From Coriobacteriia bacterium (GTDB lineage Bacteria > Actinomycetota > Coriobacteriia > WRKU01): a stretch of 49,744 bases of DNA. This document shows positions 41,653-49,508 of this stretch, one piece after another; within the stretch, counting starts at the first letter, position 1; each line of letters begins with the position of its first letter. The notes below the pieces were generated by a model. The model was not told the origin of the DNA. It saw only the letters and a list, made by a program, of their open reading frames with translations, and made no database searches. The translations under genes and the position numbers were made by a program. The stretch lies in assembly GCA_009777935.1 (NCBI GenBank), contig WRKU01000010.1:1-49744 (forward strand), read 5' to 3'.

Positions 41653-42256
41653 TGCGCCTTCACTTAAGCTGCTCGTCATACTAACCGGTCATTATGGGGT
41701 CGGCAAGACGACCTGCGCGCTGAGCCTTGCACACGACTTCGCCGAAGCTGGCGAGAAGGTCACGCTCGTCGACCTCGACATCGTCAACCCGTACTTTCGG
41801 AGCTCAGACCATCGCCGTGCGCTTGAGGCCGCCGGAATCGATGTCGTAGCACCTACCTTTGCCGCGACGACGCTCGACGCACCGTCGCTTCCGGCCGCAC
41901 TTGGCGGTGCGCTCGAACGCGAGGGCCGCGTTATCGTTGACGTAGGGGGGGACGATGCGGGCGCGACGGCACTCGGCCGGTTTCGCGCACAGATTGCCGC
42001 ACGCGACTACGACCTCCTCTACGTTGTCAATGCACGTCGCAACCTGACATCGACGCCTCAAGAGGCCGTCGCCATCTTGCGAGAGATCGAAGACGCGTGC
42101 GGGCTGCAGGCGACCGGCATCGTTGACAACACGCATCTGCAAAATGAGACGACCGACGCAATTCGCGCACAGGGCGAGACGTTTGCCGCAGAGGTTGCGC
42201 GCCAGACCGATTTGCCGCTTGTGTCTATTCCTCGTTCTGGCACTACGGTCCGATAG
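41516..42256 (+). CDS. P-loop ATPase (MinD/CobQ-like), start uncertain
   Basis: A 246-residue frame. The conserved part starts at about residue 51: KLLVILTGHYGVGKTTCALSLAH (deviant Walker A), VTLVDLDIVNPYFRSSDHR, VIVDVGGDDAGATALGRF, LLYVVNARRNLTSTPQEA and GIVDNTHLQNETT. Small ATPases of this kind occur near ferredoxin-linked oxidoreductase genes, but their role is unknown. The first 45 residues are encoded by the palindromic element at 41515-41652; if translation starts at TTG 41645 the protein would have normal length. Probably co-transcribed with the synthetase, 12 bases upstream. Confidence 0.8.
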   Translation: MTEFCIRPASYRSDEPVVSSTLTSELTRCASGFRSNSAKGSTKLSPAPSLKLLVILTGHYGVGKTTCALSLAHDFAEAGEKVTLVDLDIVNPYFRSSDHRRALEAAGIDVVAPTFAATTLDAPSLPAALGGALEREGRVIVDVGGDDAGATALGRFRAQIAARDYDLLYVVNARRNLTSTPQEAVAILREIEDACGLQATGIVDNTHLQNETTDAIRAQGETFAAEVARQTDLPLVSIPRSGTTVR

Positions 42257-42313
42257 CGGCACGTCGAGAGCGACATGCTCATGTTGTGGCCTTGCGGTGA
42301 GATGTTTTAGTTG

Positions 42314-42439
42314 GTACTATGGGTTAGTACTACGATAATGGTGCAGCCTGATGCTTGGTGGTGAGGCGGTCCCATGAGGGCTAGGAAACCGCGTACCGCG
42401 CATCAGGCCGCTACATCTTCATCATAGCAGGGGATGCTA
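42314..42439. ncRNA. Hairpin-rich non-coding stretch, possible structured RNA
   Basis: The 320-base gap 42257-42576 has no credible gene. It holds three perfect hairpins in a row: GTACTA-TGGGT-TAGTAC (42314-42330); a long arm GCCTGATGC/GCATCAGGC (42346-42354 with 42400-42408) enclosing GCGGT/ACCGC and CCC-ATGA-GGG; and TAGCA-GGGGA-TGCTA (42425-42439). It does not match SRP, tmRNA, RNase P, 6S or a riboswitch I know. The strand is not certain because the stems are symmetric. The rest of the gap, to 42576, is AT-rich with no further structure. Confidence 0.45.
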
Positions 42440-42576
42440 CTCTCCTTGGCCTATCTCACACAAAATCCATAACACCAGCTCTATTCATCGCTCCATCACT
42501 TTGTCTTAGTATTCTGTCTTAGCATTCGAGCTTTTTAGAGTTCCTCTCCTTTGAGTTATGGTACAATGAGGGGTAT

Positions 42577-42652
<76 letters not shown>

Positions 42653-42709
42653 TCTTTTATGCCATCTACCTGCGCTTTTGATATACTGGCTAAGCGTGCA
42701 AGCATACGA

Positions 42710-42783
42710 GGCGACGTGGCCAAGTGGTAAGGCAGGGGCCTGCAAAGCCCTTATCCCCGGTTCAAATCCGGGCGTCGCCTCCA
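42710..42783 (+). tRNA. tRNA-Cys (anticodon GCA)
   Basis: A complete 74-base cloverleaf: acceptor GGCGACG/CGTCGCC, anticodon loop CTGCAAA between GGGC and GCCC, T-arm CCCGGTTCAAATCCGGG, encoded CCA. TATACT at 42682-42687 is a likely -10 box. Its 3' end is the left attachment site of the island that follows. Confidence 0.97.
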
Positions 42784-42785
42784 AG
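42761..42785. repeat. Left attachment repeat (tRNA-Cys 3' end)
   Basis: A 25-base stretch covering the T-arm, acceptor arm and CCA of tRNA-Cys plus AG, beginning TTCAAATCCGGG and ending GCCTCCAAG. It recurs without mismatch at 49592-49616. Insertion at a tRNA 3' end by a tyrosine recombinase leaves this signature. Confidence 0.92.
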
Positions 42786-43043
42786 AAACACCCTAATCTA
42801 CCTGCGATTTTAATGAAAAGATTTTGTTTTTGCGCCATTCCTGCGCCATTTTTTCAAAAAAGCATACTGAACTACCGAATATATACCTGTCTGGCTCATG
42901 TGGATTTGCGCACTATTTGGAGCTGAGATGGAAGAGTTTCGTGGGGATTTTTGATTTGCAATATGCTCGTCTACTTCAGTCTGTTAGGATTATCTCATGA
43001 TGAGTGTAAATTGCGATATTGAAATTTGATAGGGGAAAATAAA

Positions 43044-43655
43044 ATGAGTGACGAGACATTAATCACAACGGCAATCAGTTCGTTCAATACCAATTACAAT
43101 CAAGAGGACCTTGCGTATCTCAAGGATTTGTTTAGTGAGCAACCACATACAAATGTTCACGGAGCATGGGGACCTGCCGCCGGACCTTCTGAGATTATTG
43201 ATGTGGCAATAACAGTTTGGGAGAATCCGGTTTCTCGGTTTTTGGTAGAAACGGCCTTGGCCCATATACTGACGACCGCAATTACAAAATTGTCAGATTA
43301 TGTAAAGCAAAGAAAAACTGAACCAGCGGGAGATTCTGTTGGCATTACCATATCTGTTACCGATAACGAAAAGACAATCAGGTTTCGGGGCCTTCAGCCG
43401 GAAGACCTCAAAATCGTAGAACCAACCTTATTGGCGATTGCGCAGCAATTTGATGCAGGCAATCTTGATTCGACTAATATCGCAGAAGTCTGGACGCCAT
43501 GCTTATTCGATCCCGAAACGTCGAGGTATTATTCGGGCGAAGGCTGTGGGTCATTTGATATATGGTATCTATTTCCACGCAGTGCCATGGCTACCGATAC
43601 AGCGACAGACCAATACTACGACTCCGCTACTGACACAATTATCGAACAGCAGTAA
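43044..43655 (+). CDS. Hypothetical island protein
   Basis: A 203-residue acidic protein I do not recognise. ATG 43044 follows AGGGGA; a TTG at 43026 would add six residues. The middle (ETALAHILTTAITKLSDYVKQRK) looks like a helix that could pack on a membrane or partner. It is followed by a two-strand segment (VGITISVTDNEKTIRF) and a helix (EDLKIVEPTLLAIAQQF); this order is reminiscent of small adaptor-like domains beside effector proteins in conflict systems, but the match is weak. The C-terminus is Asp/Thr/Tyr-rich. It converges with the next gene, 12 bases apart. Confidence 0.7.
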   Translation: MSDETLITTAISSFNTNYNQEDLAYLKDLFSEQPHTNVHGAWGPAAGPSEIIDVAITVWENPVSRFLVETALAHILTTAITKLSDYVKQRKTEPAGDSVGITISVTDNEKTIRFRGLQPEDLKIVEPTLLAIAQQFDAGNLDSTNIAEVWTPCLFDPETSRYYSGEGCGSFDIWYLFPRSAMATDTATDQYYDSATDTIIEQQ

Positions 43656-43667
43656 AAACGACTGTTT

Positions 43668-44612
43668 CTACTCGGGAATTCCGTCGTCCCTTGAGGTCAC
43701 ATAATTTCGGCAAATACCCTCAGGGCGCGCATTTTCGTAGGCGTATCGCTTTCTTGTCTCTATTGTTCTCTCGAAAAGATTGATTGCTCGAAACTCTCCG
43801 GATTCGTCTGCCACAGCTACAAGACTATCGCGGTCTTCGCCAAACAGACTCTGTACTGCATCAATCGTTGAAATGATAAGGGCATCTGCTTCCACCAAAT
43901 CATTATTTAGTAGTCCTCTGACTTCTCGGTGAATTCCCCCAAGCGCACTAACATATTCTCGGATATAGGGAATCAATGGCAGCATATCCTGACTCTTTGA
44001 GGCTGTGGCAAGCAATTCGTCAAGCAATGCTCGTTGGGTTGCATTGCATTTGACATAGAAATTGCTGTGGATTGCGGACATATCAATTTTTGGAGAAGCA
44101 GAATAGTGAGCCAGTCCTCTTGAGTTACGATCATCAAGTGCAGAAGTAATTGACATGGATCTAATGGGTAGGTCTCTGTGTTGAATGTAATTTCGAAGCA
44201 GTTCCATTACTCGATAGCCGATATATGAGTCGTATGCGCTCTTTGTTAATACTCTGAATTTCTTAAGCTGCGTAGAATCTTTCCCGTACAACGATGAGAG
44301 GTCATGGGGTATTTGATCCAAATATAATCGTGCAGTAGTGAGTAGATTGGCAACTCGACGATTGAATAGAGGGATGCCCTCAACCAGCAATCTTTCAGCT
44401 CTTCCATGGTGAACAGAGTATTCAGCTGCCGTGGACAAAAGCTCTTTTTCTAACTCAGTGTAGTTGTCTAACAAAATATTGAATTTCGATTCTATCGATA
44501 GCCCATACTCAATGTATCTTTTGGCACGCTCAATTGCCTCAAACTCAGATTCGGAAATGGGCTGTTTTGTCTGATATGCCACTATCCTTGATGCGATGTA
44601 GTAATTAGCCAT
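43668..44612 (-). CDS. Hypothetical helical protein with a HEPN-like RNYIQH motif
   Basis: A 314-residue, almost entirely helical protein. ELLRNYIQHRDLPI (about residues 138-151) fits the Rx4H pattern of HEPN-fold RNases, and the surrounding helices are compatible with that fold. A longer acidic C-terminal part has no known motif. No partner nucleotidyltransferase is beside it in the same operon, but one is encoded divergently 157 bases away. HEPN function is inference from one motif. Codon use is AT-rich like the rest of the island. Confidence 0.7.
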   Translation of the reverse strand: MANYYIASRIVAYQTKQPISESEFEAIERAKRYIEYGLSIESKFNILLDNYTELEKELLSTAAEYSVHHGRAERLLVEGIPLFNRRVANLLTTARLYLDQIPHDLSSLYGKDSTQLKKFRVLTKSAYDSYIGYRVMELLRNYIQHRDLPIRSMSITSALDDRNSRGLAHYSASPKIDMSAIHSNFYVKCNATQRALLDELLATASKSQDMLPLIPYIREYVSALGGIHREVRGLLNNDLVEADALIISTIDAVQSLFGEDRDSLVAVADESGEFRAINLFERTIETRKRYAYENARPEGICRNYVTSRDDGIPE

Positions 44613-44716
44613 TGAAATTCCAATCTAACCTTACAGTCGTCTGCAGTATAGCATTGTATTACTAGATGACATGGGCTGACTGACCCCCGCGTTAGGATTT
44701 CCGTTCATCTTATCAT

Positions 44717-44745
44717 TTGACGAATATATGCCAAAGTGGTAAAGT
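44717..44745 (+). promoter_or_regulatory. Promoter of the nucleotidyltransferase module
   Basis: TTGACG (44717-44722) and TAAAGT (44740-44745), 17 bases apart, with TGG directly before the -10. A GGAGG lies at 44761-44765, ahead of ATG 44770. Confidence 0.65.
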
Positions 44746-44769
44746 ATTAGACATGGCAATGGAGGACAA

Positions 44770-45432
44770 ATGAGTGCATCCGCAACAATGAAGACCTATG
44801 ATGAACTAATTGATCTTTTGAAGGCTCTTGACAATGAGCTTGGCTCTGCTGGGCTGGGCGAGGATCACACCATTGTTCTCGATGCGGTTGGCGGGTTTTC
44901 CTTGATGTATTACGGGATGCGCGGGGACCACGCTCTTAGTCGAGATATCGATATTGTCAACAAACTCGATAGAAATGCCTATGAAATAGCGCAGTCCATC
45001 GACAGCTCAAATTGGCTCAATGATGACATTCGTAACGTACTCCCAAAGATTATGCCCGAGATAAGAGACCATCTTGAGTTTGCTGAAGACACTCGGTATA
45101 AGTTTAAGCATATTAGGCTTAGGATAGCGACTCTAGATACTGTATTTAGAATGAAGCTGGATGCACTGCTACGAACGGCAAGGGACGGACACGGTCTTCT
45201 TTCAACCCAAAGGCTGCAGGATGTAAGTGATCTGCGGTCCTTGTTGGGATACATGAATATCAAGACCGAAGAAGGTTTTCTCAAAGAGTTCCCCTCATTG
45301 ACGATATTCGTCAATGAGTTATTCGTCGAATCGGACGAATACATGACGCATACTGCCGCAGAATATCAGAGAGATGCAGGAGCGAGACAGGTAAACATTT
45401 TTGAAAAGTTCGACTTGTTTGACCATGGGTAG
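44770..45432 (+). CDS. Nucleotidyltransferase-fold protein (possible toxin of a toxin-antitoxin module)
   Basis: A 220-residue protein. VGGFSLMYYGMRGDHALSRDIDIV (about residues 40-63 in consecutive pieces) has the small-residue turn and D59/D61 pair of polymerase-beta-type nucleotidyltransferases, like AbiEii or DUF6036 proteins. IRLRIATLDTVFRMKLDALLR follows, as in that group, where a later Asp completes the metal site. It heads a three-gene unit with a 97-residue unknown protein and an XRE-type DNA-binding protein, the layout expected of an autoregulated conflict module. The nucleotide transferred and the target are unknown. Confidence 0.8.
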   Translation: MSASATMKTYDELIDLLKALDNELGSAGLGEDHTIVLDAVGGFSLMYYGMRGDHALSRDIDIVNKLDRNAYEIAQSIDSSNWLNDDIRNVLPKIMPEIRDHLEFAEDTRYKFKHIRLRIATLDTVFRMKLDALLRTARDGHGLLSTQRLQDVSDLRSLLGYMNIKTEEGFLKEFPSLTIFVNELFVESDEYMTHTAAEYQRDAGARQVNIFEKFDLFDHG

Positions 45433-45437
45433 GTTCT

Positions 45438-45731
45438 GTGATGAAATTATTTTATGAACTTGATAGCATAGATAAAACCGCAGAAGACGAAGAATTCTTT
45501 TGGAAATTGGTGAAGTTCTACCAGTCTCAGCCAGCAGATAAGATTTATGCTGACATCAATGCCTACGATATCGCGGCGCTTGACCCTGGCAAGAAAAGCA
45601 TATTTGTTAATATGGCAAAAAGGTGTTTTGTCTATGGTCCCGAAAAGAGAGACATCACGGATATCATGGAGTATGACAACGGTCTTTATGACATTAAGCG
45701 CATGAGTACAGGAAGATTGGTTCATGCCTAA
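45438..45731 (+). CDS. Small hypothetical protein of the nucleotidyltransferase module
   Basis: A 97-residue protein (96 if the ATG at 45441 is used), acidic at the start and mixed in the rest, without a recognised domain. It lies five bases after the nucleotidyltransferase stop and overlaps the XRE gene by eight bases, so the three are surely one operon. It may be an adaptor or part of a tripartite system. Confidence 0.75.
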   Translation: MMKLFYELDSIDKTAEDEEFFWKLVKFYQSQPADKIYADINAYDIAALDPGKKSIFVNMAKRCFVYGPEKRDITDIMEYDNGLYDIKRMSTGRLVHA

Positions 45732-46008
45732 TCAAGGGAAGGGAATCGCGCAAGGGACTCCTGCGAGACCTGGGCCAAAACCGGCTGAGGAAATTATAAC
45801 CCCTAGGCAAATCAGCGATGCCCTCGCATTCTTGGGCTGGTCACAGCGAGAGCTTGCCAGACAATCGGGTATGTCGCACACTTCTGTCAAGGGGTATGTG
45901 ATGGGGAAGTATCCCGCTCCCCAGAAGATCGTAAGTAGCCTTTTGGGTGCAGTTACAGAACGGATGAATCCTGTGCTCCCCGACAGTCTTAAAGAGCTGA
46001 TTGGCTAA
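45724..46008 (+). CDS. XRE-type helix-turn-helix protein
   Basis: A 94-residue DNA-binding protein. LGWSQRELARQSGMSHTSVK (about residues 37-56) is a clean helix-turn-helix. The N-terminal 25 residues are Pro/Gly-rich and flexible. It overlaps the small gene before it and probably regulates the operon from the promoter at 44717-44745, or acts as antitoxin to the nucleotidyltransferase. The phosphoesterase gene starts 12 bases further on. Confidence 0.85.
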   Translation: MPNQGKGIAQGTPARPGPKPAEEIITPRQISDALAFLGWSQRELARQSGMSHTSVKGYVMGKYPAPQKIVSSLLGAVTERMNPVLPDSLKELIG

Positions 46009-46020
46009 CGCATTCCACGT

Positions 46021-46914
46021 ATGGATTACATATCCGATATCCATGTCAATGCGTGGTTAGATCCGCAGGGTTCCGACCATTTGTTCAGCCGGTTTGCGTC
46101 AAGTCTATTGCCATCTGACCCAGCTGATATTTTGCTCGTTGGTGGCGATTTAGGTAGCCACAATGCGCTTACCGTTGAGCTTCTCGGGGCGCTTTCGGAG
46201 CATTACAAGCATATTGTCGCAGTCCTTGGAAATCATGATGTCTACCTTGTTGGTCCAGACGAAGAACTCTATGCTACATCTACTGAAAAAGTTGAGGCAC
46301 TGAAGGCAGATATCGCCGCGCTTGATTGCGTAACCTTACTTGATAAATCTTCCGTTTGTATCGATGGCATCACTATCGCTGGCACATCTGGCTGGTGTGA
46401 TTTTACATATCGTGTTGACTGGACAGATGAGTGGGAGATGGGTAAATCGTACTATGATGAGCTTGCTGATTTGCATTGTATCTCGTCCGATTTCTTTGGG
46501 TTTTCCGCCAAGGCACTACATAGTCAATCGTTTGAGACAGTTGCTTGTGCAGTCAGGGCATTTGCAGAAGATCAAAAGAGTGCTTTGCGCGAGCTTTCCA
46601 AGAATGCTGACATTTTGCTTACCCATTATCCGGGCAATCGTCACCTCGTTTCTCCAAAATGGGAACGTGATCTAGGTACTGCATTTTTCTTCATGAATTG
46701 CTCAGATTTCGGGCTCGATAAAAAAGTATGGGTGTCAGGGCATACGCACGACCAATATGACATCATGCACAAGGGTACACGCTACCTCAATAACGCATAC
46801 GGTTATCCTCGCGAAAATCCTAAAGTATCTGGTATTAAGTCGTTTGAAATTCAACACATAGTGATTGCTAATTTCTTGTTATACCGAAGCGCTGAGCCGA
46901 CAGGGAGACGTTAG
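46021..46914 (+). CDS. Calcineurin-like metallophosphoesterase
   Basis: A 297-residue enzyme with the complete metal-binding set: SDIHVN (D6, H8), VGGDLG, GNHD, LTHYPG and SGHTHD. Such proteins hydrolyse phosphomonoesters, phosphodiesters or nucleic acids; the substrate cannot be told. The N-terminus is very close to the first motif, so either the start is at ATG 46021 or a few residues are missing; no upstream ribosome site is obvious. It closely follows the XRE gene and may belong to the same transcript, as phosphoesterases do in several defence-like loci. Confidence 0.9.
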   Translation: MDYISDIHVNAWLDPQGSDHLFSRFASSLLPSDPADILLVGGDLGSHNALTVELLGALSEHYKHIVAVLGNHDVYLVGPDEELYATSTEKVEALKADIAALDCVTLLDKSSVCIDGITIAGTSGWCDFTYRVDWTDEWEMGKSYYDELADLHCISSDFFGFSAKALHSQSFETVACAVRAFAEDQKSALRELSKNADILLTHYPGNRHLVSPKWERDLGTAFFFMNCSDFGLDKKVWVSGHTHDQYDIMHKGTRYLNNAYGYPRENPKVSGIKSFEIQHIVIANFLLYRSAEPTGRR

Positions 46915-46916
46915 TA

Positions 46917-47027
46917 ATGGGCAAATGGTTTGATCTACTCATAATTCCATTCATCCTCGCCATTCTGGTTCCTACAATAAATTTGATATGGTCCATAGTC
47001 ACAAATCAGAAACGAAGAAGGTATTGA
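46917..47027 (+). CDS. Small single-helix membrane protein (36 residues)
   Basis: An ATG two bases after the phosphoesterase stop opens a 36-codon frame with a hydrophobic helix (LLIIPFILAILVPTINLIW) and a basic end (QKRRRY). GGGAGACG lies seven bases before the ATG. The tight spacing and clean helix make it plausible. It might assist the following membrane protein. No homologue is known to me. Confidence 0.5.
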   Translation: MGKWFDLLIIPFILAILVPTINLIWSIVTNQKRRRY

Positions 47028-47045
47028 GACGATCTTCTTTCGAAC

Positions 47046-47531
47046 TTGCAATTCTACAAAGAACTTTCGGAAACCGATATTGAAGGTGTGGATATAGAGA
47101 AATCTGCCTTATACGGAGTGCGTAACGAGATACTATGTAGTCTTGAGAAATACAGAAGTGCGCCCGGCAAACGAAGGCGACGGTACATAATCCTTGTATC
47201 GATTGCAAACATAATTTCCTTTGTTGTATTGACACCTTGCATATACATCGGAGGTCTGTGGCTGATAGAAATGACGCTGGATAGGGATCCATTAGATGCT
47301 GCTATAGGTGTTGCGCTAATGTCCGCCCCGCTGATTGCCCCACTAGCCTATTTTGCATGGGTTAGCGTTGAGAACCTGATTGATGAACTCAAGTATTGGT
47401 GGCGGTGCAAACGCGACAAAAATGTAAGCCTTCAAATTCGAAGAATAGAAAAACGCATACGAAAAGAAGGAGGGCGCACATTGCCAACTCGTATTAAGAA
47501 ATGGTTATTCCGTAACTCAGGAGCGAACTGA
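47046..47531 (+). CDS. Hypothetical membrane protein with two helices
   Basis: A 161-residue frame starting at TTG 47046. A charged N-terminal 50 residues precede two hydrophobic segments (IILVSIANIISFVVLTPCIY and an Ala/Leu-rich one about residues 92-110), then a strongly basic tail (RRIEKRIRKEGG). The start is uncertain because no ribosome site stands out. It is not recognised. From 47532 to 47657 there is only a short AT-rich gap containing a fragment that resembles the end of the bactofilin-like gene in reverse. Confidence 0.6.
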   Translation: MQFYKELSETDIEGVDIEKSALYGVRNEILCSLEKYRSAPGKRRRRYIILVSIANIISFVVLTPCIYIGGLWLIEMTLDRDPLDAAIGVALMSAPLIAPLAYFAWVSVENLIDELKYWWRCKRDKNVSLQIRRIEKRIRKEGGRTLPTRIKKWLFRNSGAN

Positions 47532-47657
47532 AGCGACTACTTAACACCGACCATGAGTGCGTCGGTTATTTCAGGATCCCAATGGTGCATGCGCGTTCAT
47601 GCTTACCTAAATCTGTTACCGTAACTAACCGCATACTTGTGTTACTATCGCTAGGCT

Positions 47658-48821
47658 GTGAAAACCTCAACACATACATCGCTTTCTGACAGGAAAAAAG
47701 GACCGTGCCTCAAACGCATTAACAGCGGTCCTTGCGGTGCGATGTGGGACTCCGTGTGTCAGGTAAGTGGGGATCTCTGTTGCCGTTATAATCGAACTCC
47801 AACTACGGCAGGTATATCACATAAACCGCGACCCGAAACCCCTTCGATTTTCGATAGAGGCTTTATTGTGACTGCTGAGGTCAACCCACCAAAACCAAGA
47901 GAGAACGGTGAGCGTGCAGGTGCAATGCGACGAGCTATCAAGAAGTGGGCCGATTGCGGCGTTGATGCCGTCAACATTACCGACTCTCCAAGTGGAGTAT
48001 TGCGTATGGAGTCAATCGAGGCGGCAGAAAAGGTCAAGGATTTACTTGAGTCCACAAAACTTGAAGGCACACTTAAAGATATAGGTATTGAGTTTATCGT
48101 TCAAAAGGTGTGCCGTGGTGTTGAGCGCGCGAATGTCAAACCTGAAATCCTCGACAAGTTAGATAGCATCGAGGAGTTTCGTCATGTTCTTGCACTGACC
48201 GGTGATGCCCCACGTCCTACCATCATAAATAAGCATGGAGACCACACAGGTCTAAACTCTACGAGACTCCTCGAAGCTGCAACCGACGAATTCGGCTGTT
48301 TCCATTTGGGAGCAGCAGCGTTTCTTGAGACAGAGCCATGGGAAGCACAATTTGCGCGTATTTGTGAAAAAGTAGAAAAAGGTGCAAGGTTCTTCCAGAC
48401 TCAGGGAGTTATGGATGTCAATGATAAAGTCATAGAGCGCATAAAGCAGATAAAAGCACTTGATGTGAAGGTTATCGTCGGTGTCTTTATTCTGGGATCA
48501 TCTGATAGCATTGGCTTGATCAAAGGTCTTGAAGGAATAGACATACGGGATGAGAATCCCATCCTAGAGAGACTCCGGAAATCTAAGGGCGGGTATAAGA
48601 CCGGCACCGAGTTCCGTAGGGAAGCCATCAAAATTGCAACTGAACAAGCTCTCGCATTAGTCAAGCCTGCCGACGGAATCCACCTAATGACCTTTGGCCC
48701 GATCGATGACGGGGTTAAGGTTTATAAAAACGCAGGGTTACGCGATGAGCAAACCATTCATAAAACTAACAGCAAGCTATCATCTACAACCCAAGAACGA
48801 ATCGAGATGATAGCTATTTAA
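47658..48821 (+). CDS. Methylenetetrahydrofolate reductase family protein with Cys-rich N-terminus
   Basis: A 387-residue protein. From about residue 70 it is a MetF-type TIM barrel: FIVTAEVNPPKPRENGE (catalytic Glu region), DAVNITDSPSGVLRMES, LALTGDAPRPT and DGIHLMTFGP. The first 50 residues contain KRINSGPCGAMWDSVCQ and CCRYNRT (Cys 17, 26, 34, 41, 42), like the NGPCGG...CEV...C.W cysteine motif of MetV or the MTHFR C-terminal zinc/Fe-S domain. This looks like a MetV-like fragment fused in front of MetF. Such reductases often lack NADH use and take electrons from a partner. It is inside the island, far from other folate genes. Confidence 0.82.
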   Translation: MKTSTHTSLSDRKKGPCLKRINSGPCGAMWDSVCQVSGDLCCRYNRTPTTAGISHKPRPETPSIFDRGFIVTAEVNPPKPRENGERAGAMRRAIKKWADCGVDAVNITDSPSGVLRMESIEAAEKVKDLLESTKLEGTLKDIGIEFIVQKVCRGVERANVKPEILDKLDSIEEFRHVLALTGDAPRPTIINKHGDHTGLNSTRLLEAATDEFGCFHLGAAAFLETEPWEAQFARICEKVEKGARFFQTQGVMDVNDKVIERIKQIKALDVKVIVGVFILGSSDSIGLIKGLEGIDIRDENPILERLRKSKGGYKTGTEFRREAIKIATEQALALVKPADGIHLMTFGPIDDGVKVYKNAGLRDEQTIHKTNSKLSSTTQERIEMIAI

Positions 48822-49380
48822 TACCAGTCATGAGTGTGCCGTTGGGAATCTCAATGGTTTGATACTCTGTGTGAACCTTTATGCGCACACTCCCATTCTC
48901 GGATGCGAGGTGATCAGCTTTTAGGGTGACTGCATCAATGTTTCCTCTAGCACGAACCTCTCCACGTGCCTTAATCTCTGCCTCCGATTGAATGTAGCCC
49001 CCGGACTTAACGGAGCCATGCCTTGCGAGTATGTCCCCGTCTACGTCGATCGAACCATTGGTATGGACATCTCCCTCTGCCTGAACTGTTCCAGCAAAAA
49101 TCTCACCAACCGCCATAACATCATAGCCAGAGCAGATAAGACCACCGGCCTCAAGTTTGCCGTCTACTTTCACCGAACCCTTGCAGCGCATATCGCCCTC
49201 GACAGAGATCGAGTCCACAACCAGGAGCGAGGAATTGCACGTAAGGTTTCCGGACACACGTACCTCTTTGAGGAAGTAGTCTGTCGGTAGTGGTGTCTCA
49301 ATATCGAGGTCTCCCTCAACCTCTAACGTCTCACCTAGATAGTAGGTGTCATCACCAAAATCTTTGTCTGTTAGTTTCAT
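48814..49380 (-). CDS. Bactofilin-like polymer-forming protein
   Basis: A 188-residue protein made of short repeated turns such as VEGDMRCKGSVKVDGKLEAGG and VQAEGDVHTNGSIDVDGDI, the pattern of a right-handed beta-helix as in bactofilins or DUF583 proteins. It is likely to polymerise. The start is ATG 49380 after GGAGG; the frame stays open to 49533 but the earlier codons have no such site. It converges with the folate reductase, the stops overlapping by eight bases. The ending is IPNGTLMTGIK. Confidence 0.82.
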   Translation of the reverse strand: MKLTDKDFGDDTYYLGETLEVEGDLDIETPLPTDYFLKEVRVSGNLTCNSSLLVVDSISVEGDMRCKGSVKVDGKLEAGGLICSGYDVMAVGEIFAGTVQAEGDVHTNGSIDVDGDILARHGSVKSGGYIQSEAEIKARGEVRARGNIDAVTLKADHLASENGSVRIKVHTEYQTIEIPNGTLMTGIK

Positions 49381-49466
49381 GTATGCCTCCGTTGTTCCAA
49401 TTGCAAGCATACATGAAAGTCTCTCGGGCAAAAGAAAAGCAGAATCGATGCAATCTGCGACATTTT

Positions 49467-49508
49467 TGCGCCCCCGCTCCACCCTTATGCGCCCAGCTCC
49501 ACCTTGCG
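49467..49508. repeat. Two tandem 21-bp GC-rich units near the right island end
   Basis: TGCGCCCCCGCTCCACC and TGCGCCCAGCTCCACC start at 49467 and 49488, a 21-bp period with a few mismatches. They lie about 85 bases inside the right attachment repeat. They could be recombinase arm sites or a replication or regulatory element. The rest of 49381-49591 shows no gene. Confidence 0.45.

Noticed and set aside
42314-42439. SRP RNA, T-box or fluoride riboswitch
   Set aside because: The GGAAG/AGCAGCC tip of SRP RNA, the T-box GGGTGG...ACCGCG context and the crcB consensus are not present; only short look-alike pieces occur.
42678-42926. 82-residue frame after tRNA-Gly
   Set aside because: It runs through tRNA-Cys and the attachment site, with no ribosome site or conserved features.
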